DNA from: Flavobacteriales bacterium | GTDB taxonomy: Bacteria > Bacteroidota > Bacteroidia > Flavobacteriales_G > Salibacteraceae | Assembly (NCBI GenBank): GCA_018660685.1 | Contig: JABJJW010000007.1 | Span: 1-61,725, forward strand | DNA: 61,725 nt | Direction: 5' to 3' | Part shown: positions 37,595 through 46,881 of the stretch, one piece after another | Layout: the number at the start of each line of letters is the position of its first letter | Position numbering within the stretch: the first letter of the stretch is position 1 | The notes under the pieces: generated by a model | The model's database searches: none | Told to the model about the DNA's origin: nothing | What the model saw: the letters and a program-made list of their open reading frames with translations, nothing else | Translations under genes and position numbers: made by a program

Positions 37595-38593
37595 TTATGA
37601 AGGGCCGTACGCCCATTTTAAATACACCGATCCCCATGTAAATCCGCCACCAAAAGCTGCCAGAATGAGGTTATCTCCTTTGTTCAATTTTGATTCCCAC
37701 TCAGATAAGCAAATGGGAATTGTACCGTTGGTCGTATTGCCATAACGATCAATGTTTATCATCACTTTATCGGTACCAACACCCATGCGTTTGGCGGTTG
37801 CGTCGATGATGCGAAGGTTTGCTTGATGAGGGACAAGCCAAGCAACATCATCTGCAGAAAGGTTGTTTCTTTCCATGATTTCGAAACTGACATCGGCCAT
37901 GTTAGAAACCGCGAATTTGAACACAGTCTTGCCTTCTTGATGAACGTAGTGCTCACCGCTGTCAAGAGTTTCTTGACTCGGAGGACGTCGTGATCCTCCT
38001 GCTTTTTGATGAAGAAATGGCTCGCCGCTGCCATCTGATCTCAAAATAGAATCTTGAATTCCAGTGCCATCTTCTGTTGGTTCGAGTAACACTGCACCAG
38101 CCCCATCACCGAAAATGATACAGGTTGAGCGATCCGTATAATCTACGATGGATGACATCTTATCGGCACCGATAACCAATACTTTCTTGTATGCTCCGGA
38201 TTCGATAAATTTTGAACCTGTTGTAACGCCATATAAGAATCCAGAACAAGCTGCATTCAGGTCGTATCCCCAGGCGTTTTTCATTCCTGTTTTTTCACTT
38301 ACGATGTTTGCAGAGGCTGGAAATAATCGATCGGGTGTAACGGTGCAAAAAATGACAAGCTCAATTTCTTCTGGTCCAATTCCTCTTTTAGCAAGAAGTT
38401 TCTCTACTGCACCTTTGGCGATATCGGTAACACCTTTATTATCTCCTTTTAGAATGTATCTTTCCTTGATTCCGGTTCGGGAAGTGATCCATTCATCATT
38501 CGTGTCGACCATCTTCTCCAATTCTTTATTGGTGAGAACATAATCTGGAACGTGATGGGCAACAGCCGTTATGGCGGCATTTATCTTCGTCAT
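37595..38593 (-). CDS. fabH: 3-oxoacyl-ACP synthase III
   Basis: This 332-residue condensing enzyme starts fatty acid synthesis from acyl-CoA and malonyl-ACP. The nucleophile is Cys116 in [10 protein letters not shown]; the His in VPHQANLRI and Asn in [10 protein letters not shown] complete the triad. It begins 3 bp after plsX, in the conserved plsX-fabH order. Confidence 0.96.
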   Translation of the reverse strand: MTKINAAITAVAHHVPDYVLTNKELEKMVDTNDEWITSRTGIKERYILKGDNKGVTDIAKGAVEKLLAKRGIGPEEIELVIFCTVTPDRLFPASANIVSEKTGMKNAWGYDLNAACSGFLYGVTTGSKFIESGAYKKVLVIGADKMSSIVDYTDRSTCIIFGDGAGAVLLEPTEDGTGIQDSILRSDGSGEPFLHQKAGGSRRPPSQETLDSGEHYVHQEGKTVFKFAVSNMADVSFEIMERNNLSADDVAWLVPHQANLRIIDATAKRMGVGTDKVMINIDRYGNTTNGTIPICLSEWESKLNKGDNLILAAFGGGFTWGSVYLKWAYGPS

Positions 38594-38596
38594 GCG

Positions 38597-39535
38597 CTAT
38601 TTAAACACTTTTCGAATCCGATTTGCAAGATCAGCTTCTGCTGTGTCAGCCGAAAGCTTGATCATGTTTTTAATCGCATTTGCACTTGAAATACCGTGTC
38701 CAATAATAACATTTCCATTTACACCTAGCACTGGTGTGCCACCGTAAATTTCATAGTTGAATCGCTCAAAATACTCGTCTTTGATTCCTCGCTTATTTAT
38801 CAAGGTAAAGAGAGCTTCAGCTTGCTTCAGAACAACATTACCCGTAAACCCATCGCAAACCACGACATCTGCTTCGCCGAGATAAATGTCCCGACCTTCA
38901 ACATTTCCTTGAAAGTTGAATTCTTTAGAATCCTTCATTAACTGATGAGCGGCTTGGGTAAGAAGGTTACCTTTTCCTTCTTCTTCTCCAATATTCATAA
39001 GGCCAACCCGAGGATTGTCAATTTTGTAAATCTGCTCAGCCATGATGCTCCCCAAAATTCCAAACTGGTACAAAACATCCGGTTTGCAATCAGAGTTTAT
39101 ACCGACATCGAGTAAAATGGAAACGCCTCCATTCAGCACTGGCATAGCTGTAGTTATGCAAGGTCGAATCACACCTGGAATAGTCCGAATAGTGTACATC
39201 GCTCCAACAAGCATTGCTCCGGTGTTACCGGTGCTTGTAAATGCGTCTATCTCCCCTGATTGAAGATGTTTGAAGCCTAGAGCAATGGACGAGTTAGGAC
39301 TTCTAGCAAAAGCTTTCGCCGGGTGATCATTCATAGCAATGCCTTCGCTGGTATGAATGATTTCAAATGTGTCGCGTGGCGCGCCGTTTTCATCTAGCAA
39401 CCGGATAATGTCCGATTCATCTCCAATTAAGACAATAGATGCTCGGTCTCCCAGCTCTTCACGAGCTTGAAGTGCGCCTGATACATTTACGTCGGGTGCA
39501 AAGTCCCCACCAAGTACGTCGAGTCCGATCTTCAT
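38597..39535 (-). CDS. plsX: Phosphate acyltransferase PlsX
   Basis: This 312-residue enzyme makes acyl-phosphate from acyl-ACP for phospholipid synthesis. It opens with MKIGLDVLGGDFAPDVNVSG and contains TGNTGAMLVGA, VDVGINSDCKP-like and CDGFTGNVVLK blocks typical of the family. It lies 9 bp after rpmF and 3 bp before fabH. Confidence 0.95.
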   Translation of the reverse strand: MKIGLDVLGGDFAPDVNVSGALQAREELGDRASIVLIGDESDIIRLLDENGAPRDTFEIIHTSEGIAMNDHPAKAFARSPNSSIALGFKHLQSGEIDAFTSTGNTGAMLVGAMYTIRTIPGVIRPCITTAMPVLNGGVSILLDVGINSDCKPDVLYQFGILGSIMAEQIYKIDNPRVGLMNIGEEEGKGNLLTQAAHQLMKDSKEFNFQGNVEGRDIYLGEADVVVCDGFTGNVVLKQAEALFTLINKRGIKDEYFERFNYEIYGGTPVLGVNGNVIIGHGISSANAIKNMIKLSADTAEADLANRIRKVFK

Positions 39536-39544
39536 CGCAGGCTG

Positions 39545-39736
39545 TTAGGCCATGGACTCTTTCTCCATTACAACCTTACCCTTGTAATAGAGTTTGCCTT
39601 CGTACCAATGAGCTCTGTGATATATATGTGGCTGACCCGTTGTTGGACAGGTTGCTATAGTTGGCAATTCAGCCTTGTAGTGTGTTCTGCGTTTATCCCT
39701 TCTTGTCTTGGATATTTTGCGTTTAGGATGTGCCAT
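39545..39736 (-). CDS. rpmF: Ribosomal protein L32
   Basis: This 63-residue large-subunit protein opens with [20 protein letters not shown]. It has a single cysteine (CPTTGQPH) and lacks the two CxxC pairs, so it is the zinc-free form usual in Flavobacteriia. It is placed between yceD and plsX, the common bacterial order. Confidence 0.95.
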   Translation of the reverse strand: MAHPKRKISKTRRDKRRTHYKAELPTIATCPTTGQPHIYHRAHWYEGKLYYKGKVVMEKESMA

Positions 39737-39744
39737 GGTTCAAA

Positions 39745-40266
39745 CTAGTTTTTCAATTTTTTAAGCGCTTCCCACCGGGGATCAATTTCGTTTTCGTTCG
39801 TTTCCTCTTCTTCTCCGTCTAACAGATTTAAAACCTCTTCATTGCATTCTCCATCATCGTGAATTCTTCTTCTCGGCAATGCAGTCATCACAAACTCATA
39901 CAAGTGCTGACTTAAGTCAACCTTGTATTTGGAGTCGTCCAAAAATATCACGTCGTCATCGCTGAAATCGGTTTCGTTCGCAAAGCGAACTACTAATTCA
40001 TTCTCTGTAGACAACTGAAAATCAAACGATTCTCCACAACGATCGCAATTCACTTTAACCGTCCCATCAATTTCAAAGTAGAGGTTCATTAACCTTTCCT
40101 TCTTTTCGATGCTAAGATGTGTAAGCAAATGAGTGTCTATGATTTCCTCGGCTTGTCGATCTTCAAAAAGATCATAACCGATTGACCAATCCATTTCATG
40201 CTTACCTTCTTTCAGTCCAATAAACTGCAGTTCGTATGATTGTTGAGGTTTCAAAGAGCGTTTCAA
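39745..40266 (-). CDS. YceD/DUF177 family protein
   Basis: A small acidic protein of the YceD family, linked to 23S rRNA and L32 metabolism in other bacteria. It has a CDRCGESFDF motif near the middle and an acidic C-terminus (DGEEEETNENEID). The frame is open to a GTG at 40308, directly abutting the pdxA stop. I prefer the in-frame TTG at 40266 (or 40254), because a perfect TACATTTG promoter box at 40277-40284 would otherwise be coding and the homologous region begins at about YELQFIGLKEGKH. The alternative 187-residue form from 40308 cannot be excluded. Confidence 0.75.
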   Translation of the reverse strand: MKRSLKPQQSYELQFIGLKEGKHEMDWSIGYDLFEDRQAEEIIDTHLLTHLSIEKKERLMNLYFEIDGTVKVNCDRCGESFDFQLSTENELVVRFANETDFSDDDVIFLDDSKYKVDLSQHLYEFVMTALPRRRIHDDGECNEEVLNLLDGEEEETNENEIDPRWEALKKLKN

Positions 40267-40276
40267 AAAAGGGTTG

Positions 40277-40284
40277 CAAATGTA
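40277..40284 (-). promoter_or_regulatory. Promoter -7 box TACATTTG before yceD-rpmF-plsX-fabH
   Basis: Minus strand TACATTTG is an exact TAnnTTTG match. The transcript would start near 40270, leaving TTG codons at 40266 and 40254 as possible starts. It would drive the L32 and fatty-acid block separately from pdxA. Confidence 0.42.
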
Positions 40285-40308
40285 ATGAATAGCTTGAAAA
40301 ACAGCCAC

Positions 40309-41370
40309 CTAAACTTCTTTCCTTTTAGTAGTATGTTTTTCGAGAACGTTTGACGTCATCTCCTTGTGTCTTTCTCTGCTCTGATAAATATCTAAAGCCG
40401 CAAAAATGGCCTGTCTAAAAGAGCGTTCAGAGGCCATGTTTTCCCCAGCAATATCATAGGCTACACCGTGATCGGGGGAAGTTCGCACCACTGGTAAACC
40501 TGCCGTAAAATTTACACCATCCTCAAATGCGATTGATTTAAATGGGGCTAATCCTTGATCGTGATACATTGCTAGAATTCCATCGTAATTGGAGCGATGA
40601 TGAGATCCAAAAAGACCATCAGCAGGAAATGGGCCGAAAGCCAGGAGGTTTTTTTCGCGCGCTTCGCTAATGGCGGGAGAGATGATTTTTATTTCTTCAT
40701 CACCCAACAAGCCTTCATCGCCCCCATGGGGATTTAGAGCCAATACGGCAATCCGTGGTTTCACAATTCCAAAATCTTGGATTAATGCACGATTAAATAC
40801 TTCAATCTTGGTGAGGATCAATTCCTGACTCAAGTTGCTGGAAACTTCTTTCAGTGGAATGTGCCCTGATACGAGGGCGACTCTAAGTCCTTCGTGCGCA
40901 AGAATCATTAGAGGATTGTCTTCATTAGCATAGTCTGCCAAGAATTCCGTATGGCCTGGAAAGTCAAATTTTTCTGATTGAATGTTCTTCTTGTTTATTG
41001 GGGCGGTAACCAGAACATCAATTTTTCCTGATGCCAAATCTTCGGTAGCCGACTTGAGGGATGCAAACGCACATTGCCCACCAGTCGTGGTGGACTTACC
41101 GAATTCTAGTTTCACTTCGTGGGACCATGAATTGATAACATTTAGCTTATCCTGCTCGACGGTGTCTATGCCATTCGCGTGATGCAGCTCAACATCCGGA
41201 AGTTCGGTGATTTTGAGAGTCTCTTCTACAACTTGCTTCGATGCATATACGACCGGAATGCATTGCTCATAAATTCGAGAATCCGAAACGGATTTCAATA
41301 CCACTTCAAGCCCAATTCCGTTAATATCTCCACATGAGATTCCAACTCTCAGCTTTTTCGGTTGAGCCAT
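40309..41370 (-). CDS. pdxA: 4-hydroxythreonine-4-phosphate dehydrogenase
   Basis: This 353-residue NAD-dependent enzyme acts in pyridoxal phosphate synthesis. The blocks GISCGDINGIGLEV, TAPINKKNI, FPGHTEFLA and AMYHDQGLAPFK carry the metal-binding histidines. It heads the minus-strand block leading to accC and is divergent from the 911-residue secreted protein gene. Confidence 0.95.
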   Translation of the reverse strand: MAQPKKLRVGISCGDINGIGLEVVLKSVSDSRIYEQCIPVVYASKQVVEETLKITELPDVELHHANGIDTVEQDKLNVINSWSHEVKLEFGKSTTTGGQCAFASLKSATEDLASGKIDVLVTAPINKKNIQSEKFDFPGHTEFLADYANEDNPLMILAHEGLRVALVSGHIPLKEVSSNLSQELILTKIEVFNRALIQDFGIVKPRIAVLALNPHGGDEGLLGDEEIKIISPAISEAREKNLLAFGPFPADGLFGSHHRSNYDGILAMYHDQGLAPFKSIAFEDGVNFTAGLPVVRTSPDHGVAYDIAGENMASERSFRQAIFAALDIYQSRERHKEMTSNVLEKHTTKRKEV

Positions 41371-41453
41371 TTTCGAATTATTAAGGACTTATCTGTAAGC
41401 AAGACTGGATACTTCTCGTCAAAATGTCTTAATTTGATAATCTGCCCAGACTT

Positions 41454-41461
41454 CAAATGTA
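41454..41461 (-). promoter_or_regulatory. Promoter -7 box TACATTTG before pdxA
   Basis: Exact TAnnTTTG match on the minus strand, about 77 nt of leader to the pdxA ATG. No TTG is well placed at -33. Confidence 0.4.
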
Positions 41462-41507
41462 GCCAACCAGAGGTCAACGGTGGACGGACTTTCGACGTCT
41501 AATTATT

Positions 41508-44243
41508 ATGTGGCAACAGAGTTTCAAAATGCTTTTCGCTGTCCTCGTGTTATTCTCACTTGGAAGTTCTGGTTATGCTACACATAATAGAGCAGGAGAA
41601 ATTCTCTACCAGCGGGTCAATGATAATCCCTTCCTCTATAGAATCTCAATCATTACGTACACCAAGACCGATGGTCAGAGTGCTGCTGCGGATCGATGTG
41701 AACTTGAACTTCATTTTGGAGATGGAACAAGGCAGACTGTTCTCAGAAAAAATGGACCTGTCAGTCCTGACTGTAGTGGCGGAGCGCGCGCTGGCGAGGT
41801 GTTGCCAGGGACTAACACGCGGTATAATGTCTATCAGACCCAACATGCATATCCCGGTCCTGGAACTTACAGAGTGAGTATGGAAGACCCGATGAGAATT
41901 GGGGGAATTCTAAATATTGTTGGATCAGATAATGTTCCATTTTACATCGAGAGCTACATTACAATTGATGTTGGTAGTGGAGGAAATAATGCACCTGTAT
42001 TGCAAAATCCTCCAATTGACAATGGATGCGTCAGCACCCCGTTTTACCACAATCCGGGTGCAGTAGATCCAGAGGGGGATAGTTTGGTTTACACCCTCGT
42101 TCCGTGTCGCTCATTTAATGGGACTAGCATATCTGGCTACCAATACCCAAACCAAATTCAAGCAGGACCGAATAATGTGCTTAACCTCGATCCTGTCTCA
42201 GGAACGCTGTCTTGGATATCACCGCAACAACAAGGACTCTACAACATTGCCATCCTGATTGAAGAATACAGGACGAATGACAACAGTGGAGAGATATATA
42301 AAGTAGGATCGATTCTTCGCGATATGCAGATCAGTATTGGACCACCTTGTTCAAGTTCGCCACCGAGCATTTCTGTTACTAAGGCTGCATGCGTTACTGC
42401 TGGAGATTTATTGCAATTGACGGCCACGGCATCAGATGTAGATAGCAATCGTATTGAATTGACGGCTGTTGGTTTTCCGCTCGATGATGGGAATGGTGGA
42501 ATTCTGGTTCCAGGAGATACCGTTTCAGGCTTTACGCCACTCAATTTAACCTTGAGGTGGCAAACGAATTGTACCCATGCTCGAAATGTTCCTTACTGGA
42601 TGTATTGGAAGGCGAAGGAAGATCTCGATCTACCTGCGGAATTAGTCTATTTCGAAACGACTAAAATTCAAGTGGTTGATCCCGGAGTATTGATTACGAG
42701 CATTGAACCACAGGGAACATCCCTCATCTTAGAATGGACAACACCTGACTGCGACAATGCATCGGAGTATTCAATATACAGAAGCACAGACTCTACAGGC
42801 TATGTTGGTTCGAACTGCATCACAGGAGTTCCGGATGGGATAGGATATGAATTTGTTGCAAAAAGAGACGCAAGCGAAACCCGCCGTTTCGTGGATGATA
42901 ATGATGGAACGGGATTGAATCATGGAGTGAGATATGCTTACATGATCGTCGTACAATTCGATGACAATAGTCAGAGCTATCCTTCACCTGAGGAGCTAGG
43001 AGAATTAATTGGAGATGTTCCTATAATGAACAAGGTGAGTATTAATTCAACGGATCGTTCAAATGGAACTGACAGTGTCGCATGGTTCAACCCAACGGAA
43101 CTTGATGAGAGCAAGTGGCCTTCCCCTTATCGCTACAAGCTCTTCCGCAATTCTGTTGGTTCTGCGGATTTCGAAGAAGTATTTGCGACGAATGCCGAGA
43201 ACACATTCAGCAAACTTGATACGCTATTTGTGGATACGGATCTGAACACGGAAAAAGACCAGTACATCTATCGTATTCAATTGTACAGTGGACCGAGCGA
43301 AGAACTTGTTGGGAGTTCACGAGCTGCCACCTCGGTTTATTTGACTTCCTCTCCGGGAGACAATAAGCTAAGACTGTCTTGGAACCTCGACGTACCTTGG
43401 AAGAACGACTATTACGTTGTGTATAAAGAGTATTCAGATTCACAAGGAGTGTACTATCCATTAGATACGACACTGATTCCGGAATACATCGATTCTAATC
43501 TCGTCAATCTACGCAAGTACCGGTACAAAGTCCTTTCGGTCGGAAAATATTCAAGCGTTGACTTTCCTCAGACCTTGACCAACTGGTCACAAATTCATGT
43601 TGGAACGCCCATTGATAACGAACCGCCTTGTAGCCCGCCGAACCAGATTGTGGATGGCGATTGCGATTTAGAGCATACATATCTGAGTTGGGTGAACCCA
43701 AATGAACACTGCCCGAAGACGGATGATGTTATCGGATATCGAATCTACTTCTCTCCAATTTTAGGAGAGTTCCCAGATCTTCTGGTTCAAATTGACGACC
43801 CTGATGAGACCGAGTACACTCATTATTCCACCGGTTCAATTGCGGGTTGCTATGCTATTGTGGCGGTGGATAGCTTCGGAAATGAGAGCGACTTTGGCGA
43901 GCCAAAATGCATCGATAATTGTCCGCTGTACGAACTTCCAAATATTTTCACTCCGGGCTCCGATGGTCGAAATGACTTTTTTGTGCCTCTTCCAGATCAG
44001 TTCAGATTTGTCGAGAGTATTGACATTCACATTTTTAACCGTTGGGGAGTCGAAGTTTTTCATACCACAGATCCAGAGATTATGTGGGATGGAAGCGATA
44101 TTCGAACTGGCAATCCACTACCGGATGGAGTCTATTTCTATGCTTGTATCGTGAATGAGATATTTTTGGCGGGAATTAAACCACGCGAGCTGAACAGTTA
44201 TGTTCACCTCATGCGAGAAGGTGATAAAACGCTAGCACAGTAG
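41508..44243 (+). CDS. Secreted protein with Ig/FnIII-like domains and type B T9SS tail
   Basis: This 911-residue protein has a signal peptide (FAVLVLFSLGSSGYA). The N-terminal ~390 residues (THNRAGEILYQ ... DPEGDSLVYTLVPC ... GLYNIAILIEEY) correspond to the N-terminus of the giant adhesin at 46882. FnIII-like modules follow (SIEPQGTSLILEWTTPDCDN and others). The C-terminal ~90 residues (LPNIFTPGSDGRNDFF, IFNRWGVEVFHT) are a gliding-motility-associated sorting domain for T9SS export. Its TAG stop is followed immediately by the ribE ATG. Exact role unknown; a surface adhesin or stalk protein is likely. Confidence 0.88.
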   Translation: MWQQSFKMLFAVLVLFSLGSSGYATHNRAGEILYQRVNDNPFLYRISIITYTKTDGQSAAADRCELELHFGDGTRQTVLRKNGPVSPDCSGGARAGEVLPGTNTRYNVYQTQHAYPGPGTYRVSMEDPMRIGGILNIVGSDNVPFYIESYITIDVGSGGNNAPVLQNPPIDNGCVSTPFYHNPGAVDPEGDSLVYTLVPCRSFNGTSISGYQYPNQIQAGPNNVLNLDPVSGTLSWISPQQQGLYNIAILIEEYRTNDNSGEIYKVGSILRDMQISIGPPCSSSPPSISVTKAACVTAGDLLQLTATASDVDSNRIELTAVGFPLDDGNGGILVPGDTVSGFTPLNLTLRWQTNCTHARNVPYWMYWKAKEDLDLPAELVYFETTKIQVVDPGVLITSIEPQGTSLILEWTTPDCDNASEYSIYRSTDSTGYVGSNCITGVPDGIGYEFVAKRDASETRRFVDDNDGTGLNHGVRYAYMIVVQFDDNSQSYPSPEELGELIGDVPIMNKVSINSTDRSNGTDSVAWFNPTELDESKWPSPYRYKLFRNSVGSADFEEVFATNAENTFSKLDTLFVDTDLNTEKDQYIYRIQLYSGPSEELVGSSRAATSVYLTSSPGDNKLRLSWNLDVPWKNDYYVVYKEYSDSQGVYYPLDTTLIPEYIDSNLVNLRKYRYKVLSVGKYSSVDFPQTLTNWSQIHVGTPIDNEPPCSPPNQIVDGDCDLEHTYLSWVNPNEHCPKTDDVIGYRIYFSPILGEFPDLLVQIDDPDETEYTHYSTGSIAGCYAIVAVDSFGNESDFGEPKCIDNCPLYELPNIFTPGSDGRNDFFVPLPDQFRFVESIDIHIFNRWGVEVFHTTDPEIMWDGSDIRTGNPLPDGVYFYACIVNEIFLAGIKPRELNSYVHLMREGDKTLAQ

Positions 44244-44840
44244 ATGTTTACGGGAATTATTGAAGCTCTTGGCACATTGGAAACAGCCGAGAGGGAAGGA
44301 TCAAACGCACATTTTTGGATTTCATCGCCGTTCACGAACGAGTTGAAGGTTGATCAGAGCATTGCACATGATGGCGTTTGTTTGACCGTGGTTGGATTCG
44401 AAAAAGATCAATTCCAGGTCACAGCAATTGATGAGACACTTGCGAGGACCACGCTTTCAACTTGGAACGAAGGACAGAAGATTAATCTCGAACGATGCAT
44501 GACAGCAGGTGGTCGTTTCGATGGTCATATAGTGCAAGGTCATGTAGATCAAACCGCACAAGTATCCCACATTGAAGAATTAGATGGATCGAGGAATTAT
44601 CATTTCACTTTTGAAAGTTCTGACAGTGCGTTGGTCGTTTCGAAAGGAAGCATTACGGTCAACGGTACTAGCCTTACCGTGGTCAATGCGAGCGCCAATT
44701 CATTCTCTGTTTCGATTATTCCATACACATATGAGCACACCAACTTCAAACAATTGAAAGAAGGTGATTTAGTCAACATAGAATTTGACATTCTAGGCAA
44801 GTACGTCATGGAAGCACAGCGACGTCTTCAGGCCAGTTGA
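44244..44840 (+). CDS. ribE: Riboflavin synthase, alpha chain
   Basis: This 198-residue enzyme dismutates two 6,7-dimethyl-8-ribityllumazine molecules to riboflavin. Two lumazine-binding modules are visible, opening MFTGIIEALGTLE and, in the second half, FDGHIVQGHVDQTAQV; the internal repeats GVCLTVV and GTSLTVVNA mark each half. There is no gap from the upstream stop codon, so translation may be coupled. No FMN riboswitch is seen. Confidence 0.95.
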   Translation: MFTGIIEALGTLETAEREGSNAHFWISSPFTNELKVDQSIAHDGVCLTVVGFEKDQFQVTAIDETLARTTLSTWNEGQKINLERCMTAGGRFDGHIVQGHVDQTAQVSHIEELDGSRNYHFTFESSDSALVVSKGSITVNGTSLTVVNASANSFSVSIIPYTYEHTNFKQLKEGDLVNIEFDILGKYVMEAQRRLQAS

Positions 44841-44867
44841 TTCTAATTTTCTGAGAGATATTTAAGT

Positions 44868-44875
44868 TAGTTTTG
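44868..44875 (+). promoter_or_regulatory. Promoter -7 box TAGTTTTG before lepA
   Basis: Exact TAnnTTTG match, 18 bp before the ATG at 44893. Confidence 0.48.
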
Positions 44876-44892
44876 CACCCCAATTTTCGTGC

Positions 44893-46680
44893 ATGAAGCG
44901 CATCAGAAACTTTTGCATTATTGCCCATATTGACCACGGGAAGAGTACGCTCGCAGACAGGTTGTTGCAGGCTACCGGTACTGTGAGTGATCGTGATCTG
45001 AAAGAACAGACTTTGGATGATATGGATCTCGAGCGAGAGCGTGGGATTACGATTAAAAGTCACGCGATTCAGATGAACCACACCCACGAAGGGGAAGAGT
45101 ATGTTCTGAATCTCATTGACACTCCGGGTCATGTTGATTTCTCATACGAGGTATCGAGAGCGATTGCCGCATGCGAAGGAGCACTTTTGCTCGTAGATGC
45201 CAGTCAGGGAATTGAAGCGCAGACCATATCCAATCTTTATTTGGCCATGGAACACGATCTTGAGATCATTCCCGTCTTGAATAAAATGGACTTGCCGAGT
45301 GCGATGCCCGAAGAGGTCAAGGATGAAATGGAAGAGCTGCTAGGTTGTAATCGTGAAGACATTGTTGCTGCGAGTGGTAAAACAGGCGCTGGCGTGGACG
45401 AGCTACTTGAAGCGATCATCAACAAGGTCCCTGCACCCAAAGGAGATCCAGACGCACCACTACAAGCTCTGATTTTCGACAGCGTTTTTAATCCATTCAG
45501 AGGAGTGATAGCTTACTTCCGGGTTTTGAATGGAACGCTGACAACGAATGATCGCGTGAAGTTTTTTCACACAGAAAAAGCGTACCATGCGGATGAGATC
45601 GGAATTCTTCGATTGACCCCTGAGAAACGAAAGGAAGTTGCCGCTGGAAACGTCGGCTACATTATTTCAGGAATAAAACAAGCCAAAGAAATTGAGGTGG
45701 GTGACACCATCACGCACGTCGAGCGACCATGCGACAAGGCAATTGAGGGGTTTGAGCATGTGAAACCGATGGTATTTGCAGGAATCTATCCAGTTGATAC
45801 AGATGAATACGAAGAGCTTCGAGATTGCATGGATAAACTGCAGCTGAATGATGCATCCTTAACCTTCGAACCGGAGAGCTCCGCTGCTCTTGGCTTTGGT
45901 TTTAGATGTGGTTTCCTCGGAATGCTCCACATGGAAATCATTCAGGAGAGGCTCGAGAGGGAATTCAACATGATCGTTATCACGACAGTGCCGAACGTGT
46001 CTTATTATGCTTTTACCAGCGGAGGAGAGGAAATGATCGTGAATAATCCATCAGATTTTCCTGATCCGGTCCATTTAGAAAGTGTGGAAGAGCCATTTAT
46101 CAATGCTCAAATCATTACCAAATCTGACTTTGTTGGCGCCGTCATGAATCTTTGTATTGAAAAGAGAGGCATCATGAAGAATCAGGTCTATCTTACATCG
46201 GACCGTGTTGAATTGACTTTTGAAATGCCGCTTGCAGAGATTGTGTTTGACTTCTACGATCGCTTAAAATCAATATCCAGGGGATACGCTTCTTTCGACT
46301 ATCACCCAACCGATTATCAGAAATCGAATCTGATCAAGATGGATATTCTGCTTAATGGAGATCAAGTGGATGCGTTGTCGGCATTGATTCATCGGGATAA
46401 CGCTCATACTCTCGGAAAAAAGATATGCTTGAAGCTTAAGGAGCTCATTCCGCGACAGCAATTTGAAATTGCGATTCAAGCAGCAATTGGAGCTAAAATT
46501 ATTTCGAGAGAGACAGTGAAGGCTCTTCGAAAGGATGTGACGGCAAAATGCTACGGTGGAGACATTACGAGAAAAAGAAAACTCCTCGAAAAGCAGAAAA
46601 AAGGAAAGAAAAGAATGAAGCAGATTGGTTCTGTTGAAATTCCTCAGGAGGCATTCCTTGCTGTTTTGAAACTGGACTAG
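44893..46680 (+). CDS. lepA: Elongation factor 4
   Basis: This 595-residue ribosomal GTPase is an EF-G relative. The P-loop AHIDHGKST, switch [10 protein letters not shown] and NKMD specificity motif mark the G domain. The C-terminal block ([39 protein letters not shown]) is the LepA-specific CTD. Length is typical. Confidence 0.97.
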   Translation: MKRIRNFCIIAHIDHGKSTLADRLLQATGTVSDRDLKEQTLDDMDLERERGITIKSHAIQMNHTHEGEEYVLNLIDTPGHVDFSYEVSRAIAACEGALLLVDASQGIEAQTISNLYLAMEHDLEIIPVLNKMDLPSAMPEEVKDEMEELLGCNREDIVAASGKTGAGVDELLEAIINKVPAPKGDPDAPLQALIFDSVFNPFRGVIAYFRVLNGTLTTNDRVKFFHTEKAYHADEIGILRLTPEKRKEVAAGNVGYIISGIKQAKEIEVGDTITHVERPCDKAIEGFEHVKPMVFAGIYPVDTDEYEELRDCMDKLQLNDASLTFEPESSAALGFGFRCGFLGMLHMEIIQERLEREFNMIVITTVPNVSYYAFTSGGEEMIVNNPSDFPDPVHLESVEEPFINAQIITKSDFVGAVMNLCIEKRGIMKNQVYLTSDRVELTFEMPLAEIVFDFYDRLKSISRGYASFDYHPTDYQKSNLIKMDILLNGDQVDALSALIHRDNAHTLGKKICLKLKELIPRQQFEIAIQAAIGAKIISRETVKALRKDVTAKCYGGDITRKRKLLEKQKKGKKRMKQIGSVEIPQEAFLAVLKLD

Positions 46681-46707
46681 GTTTTCATTCGACCTTAAAG
46701 CGTGCAT

Positions 46708-46740
46708 CTACACTACTTTGTAGCATTTCTTTTCCCTTTT
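46708..46740 (+). terminator. Possible weak terminator after lepA
   Basis: CTACA...TGTAG can form a 5-bp stem, followed by a T-rich stretch broken by C residues. It lies 28 bp after the lepA stop; weak evidence. Confidence 0.25.
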
Positions 46741-46804
46741 GTTGTTGGGCTGAACCCTCTGACCGTCGCTAGTATGATTAATCCACACCCAACCATGGAT
46801 AATC

Positions 46805-46858
46805 AATTTACGTGAACGGTAGAGGAACTACGCTTTCTGCGCTTTTTCCACGTAAATT
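46805..46858. promoter_or_regulatory. 10-bp inverted repeat over the giant adhesin promoter
   Basis: AATTTACGTG (46805-46814) and CACGTAAATT (46849-46858) are exact inverted copies with 34 bp between them, about four helical turns centre to centre. The right arm covers most of the -7 box. This is the layout of a dimeric or looping repressor/activator site. The repeat is seen directly; the role is inferred. Confidence 0.5.
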
Positions 46859-46860
46859 TG
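46853..46860 (+). promoter_or_regulatory. Promoter -7 box TAAATTTG of the giant adhesin
   Basis: Exact TAnnTTTG match. The transcript would start near 46867, which places the TTG at 46858 inside the promoter and makes ATG 46870 or 46882 the real start. Confidence 0.5.
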
Positions 46861-46881
46861 AGTCAGAGAATGAATCGCATC

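Noticed and set aside
39545-39736. Loss of the L32 zinc finger as a degenerate gene
   Set aside because: The zinc-free form with CPTTGxxH is standard in flavobacteria and the protein is full length.
44200-44243. FMN riboswitch before ribE
   Set aside because: The upstream sequence is coding for the secreted protein and none of the conserved RFN stems are visible.
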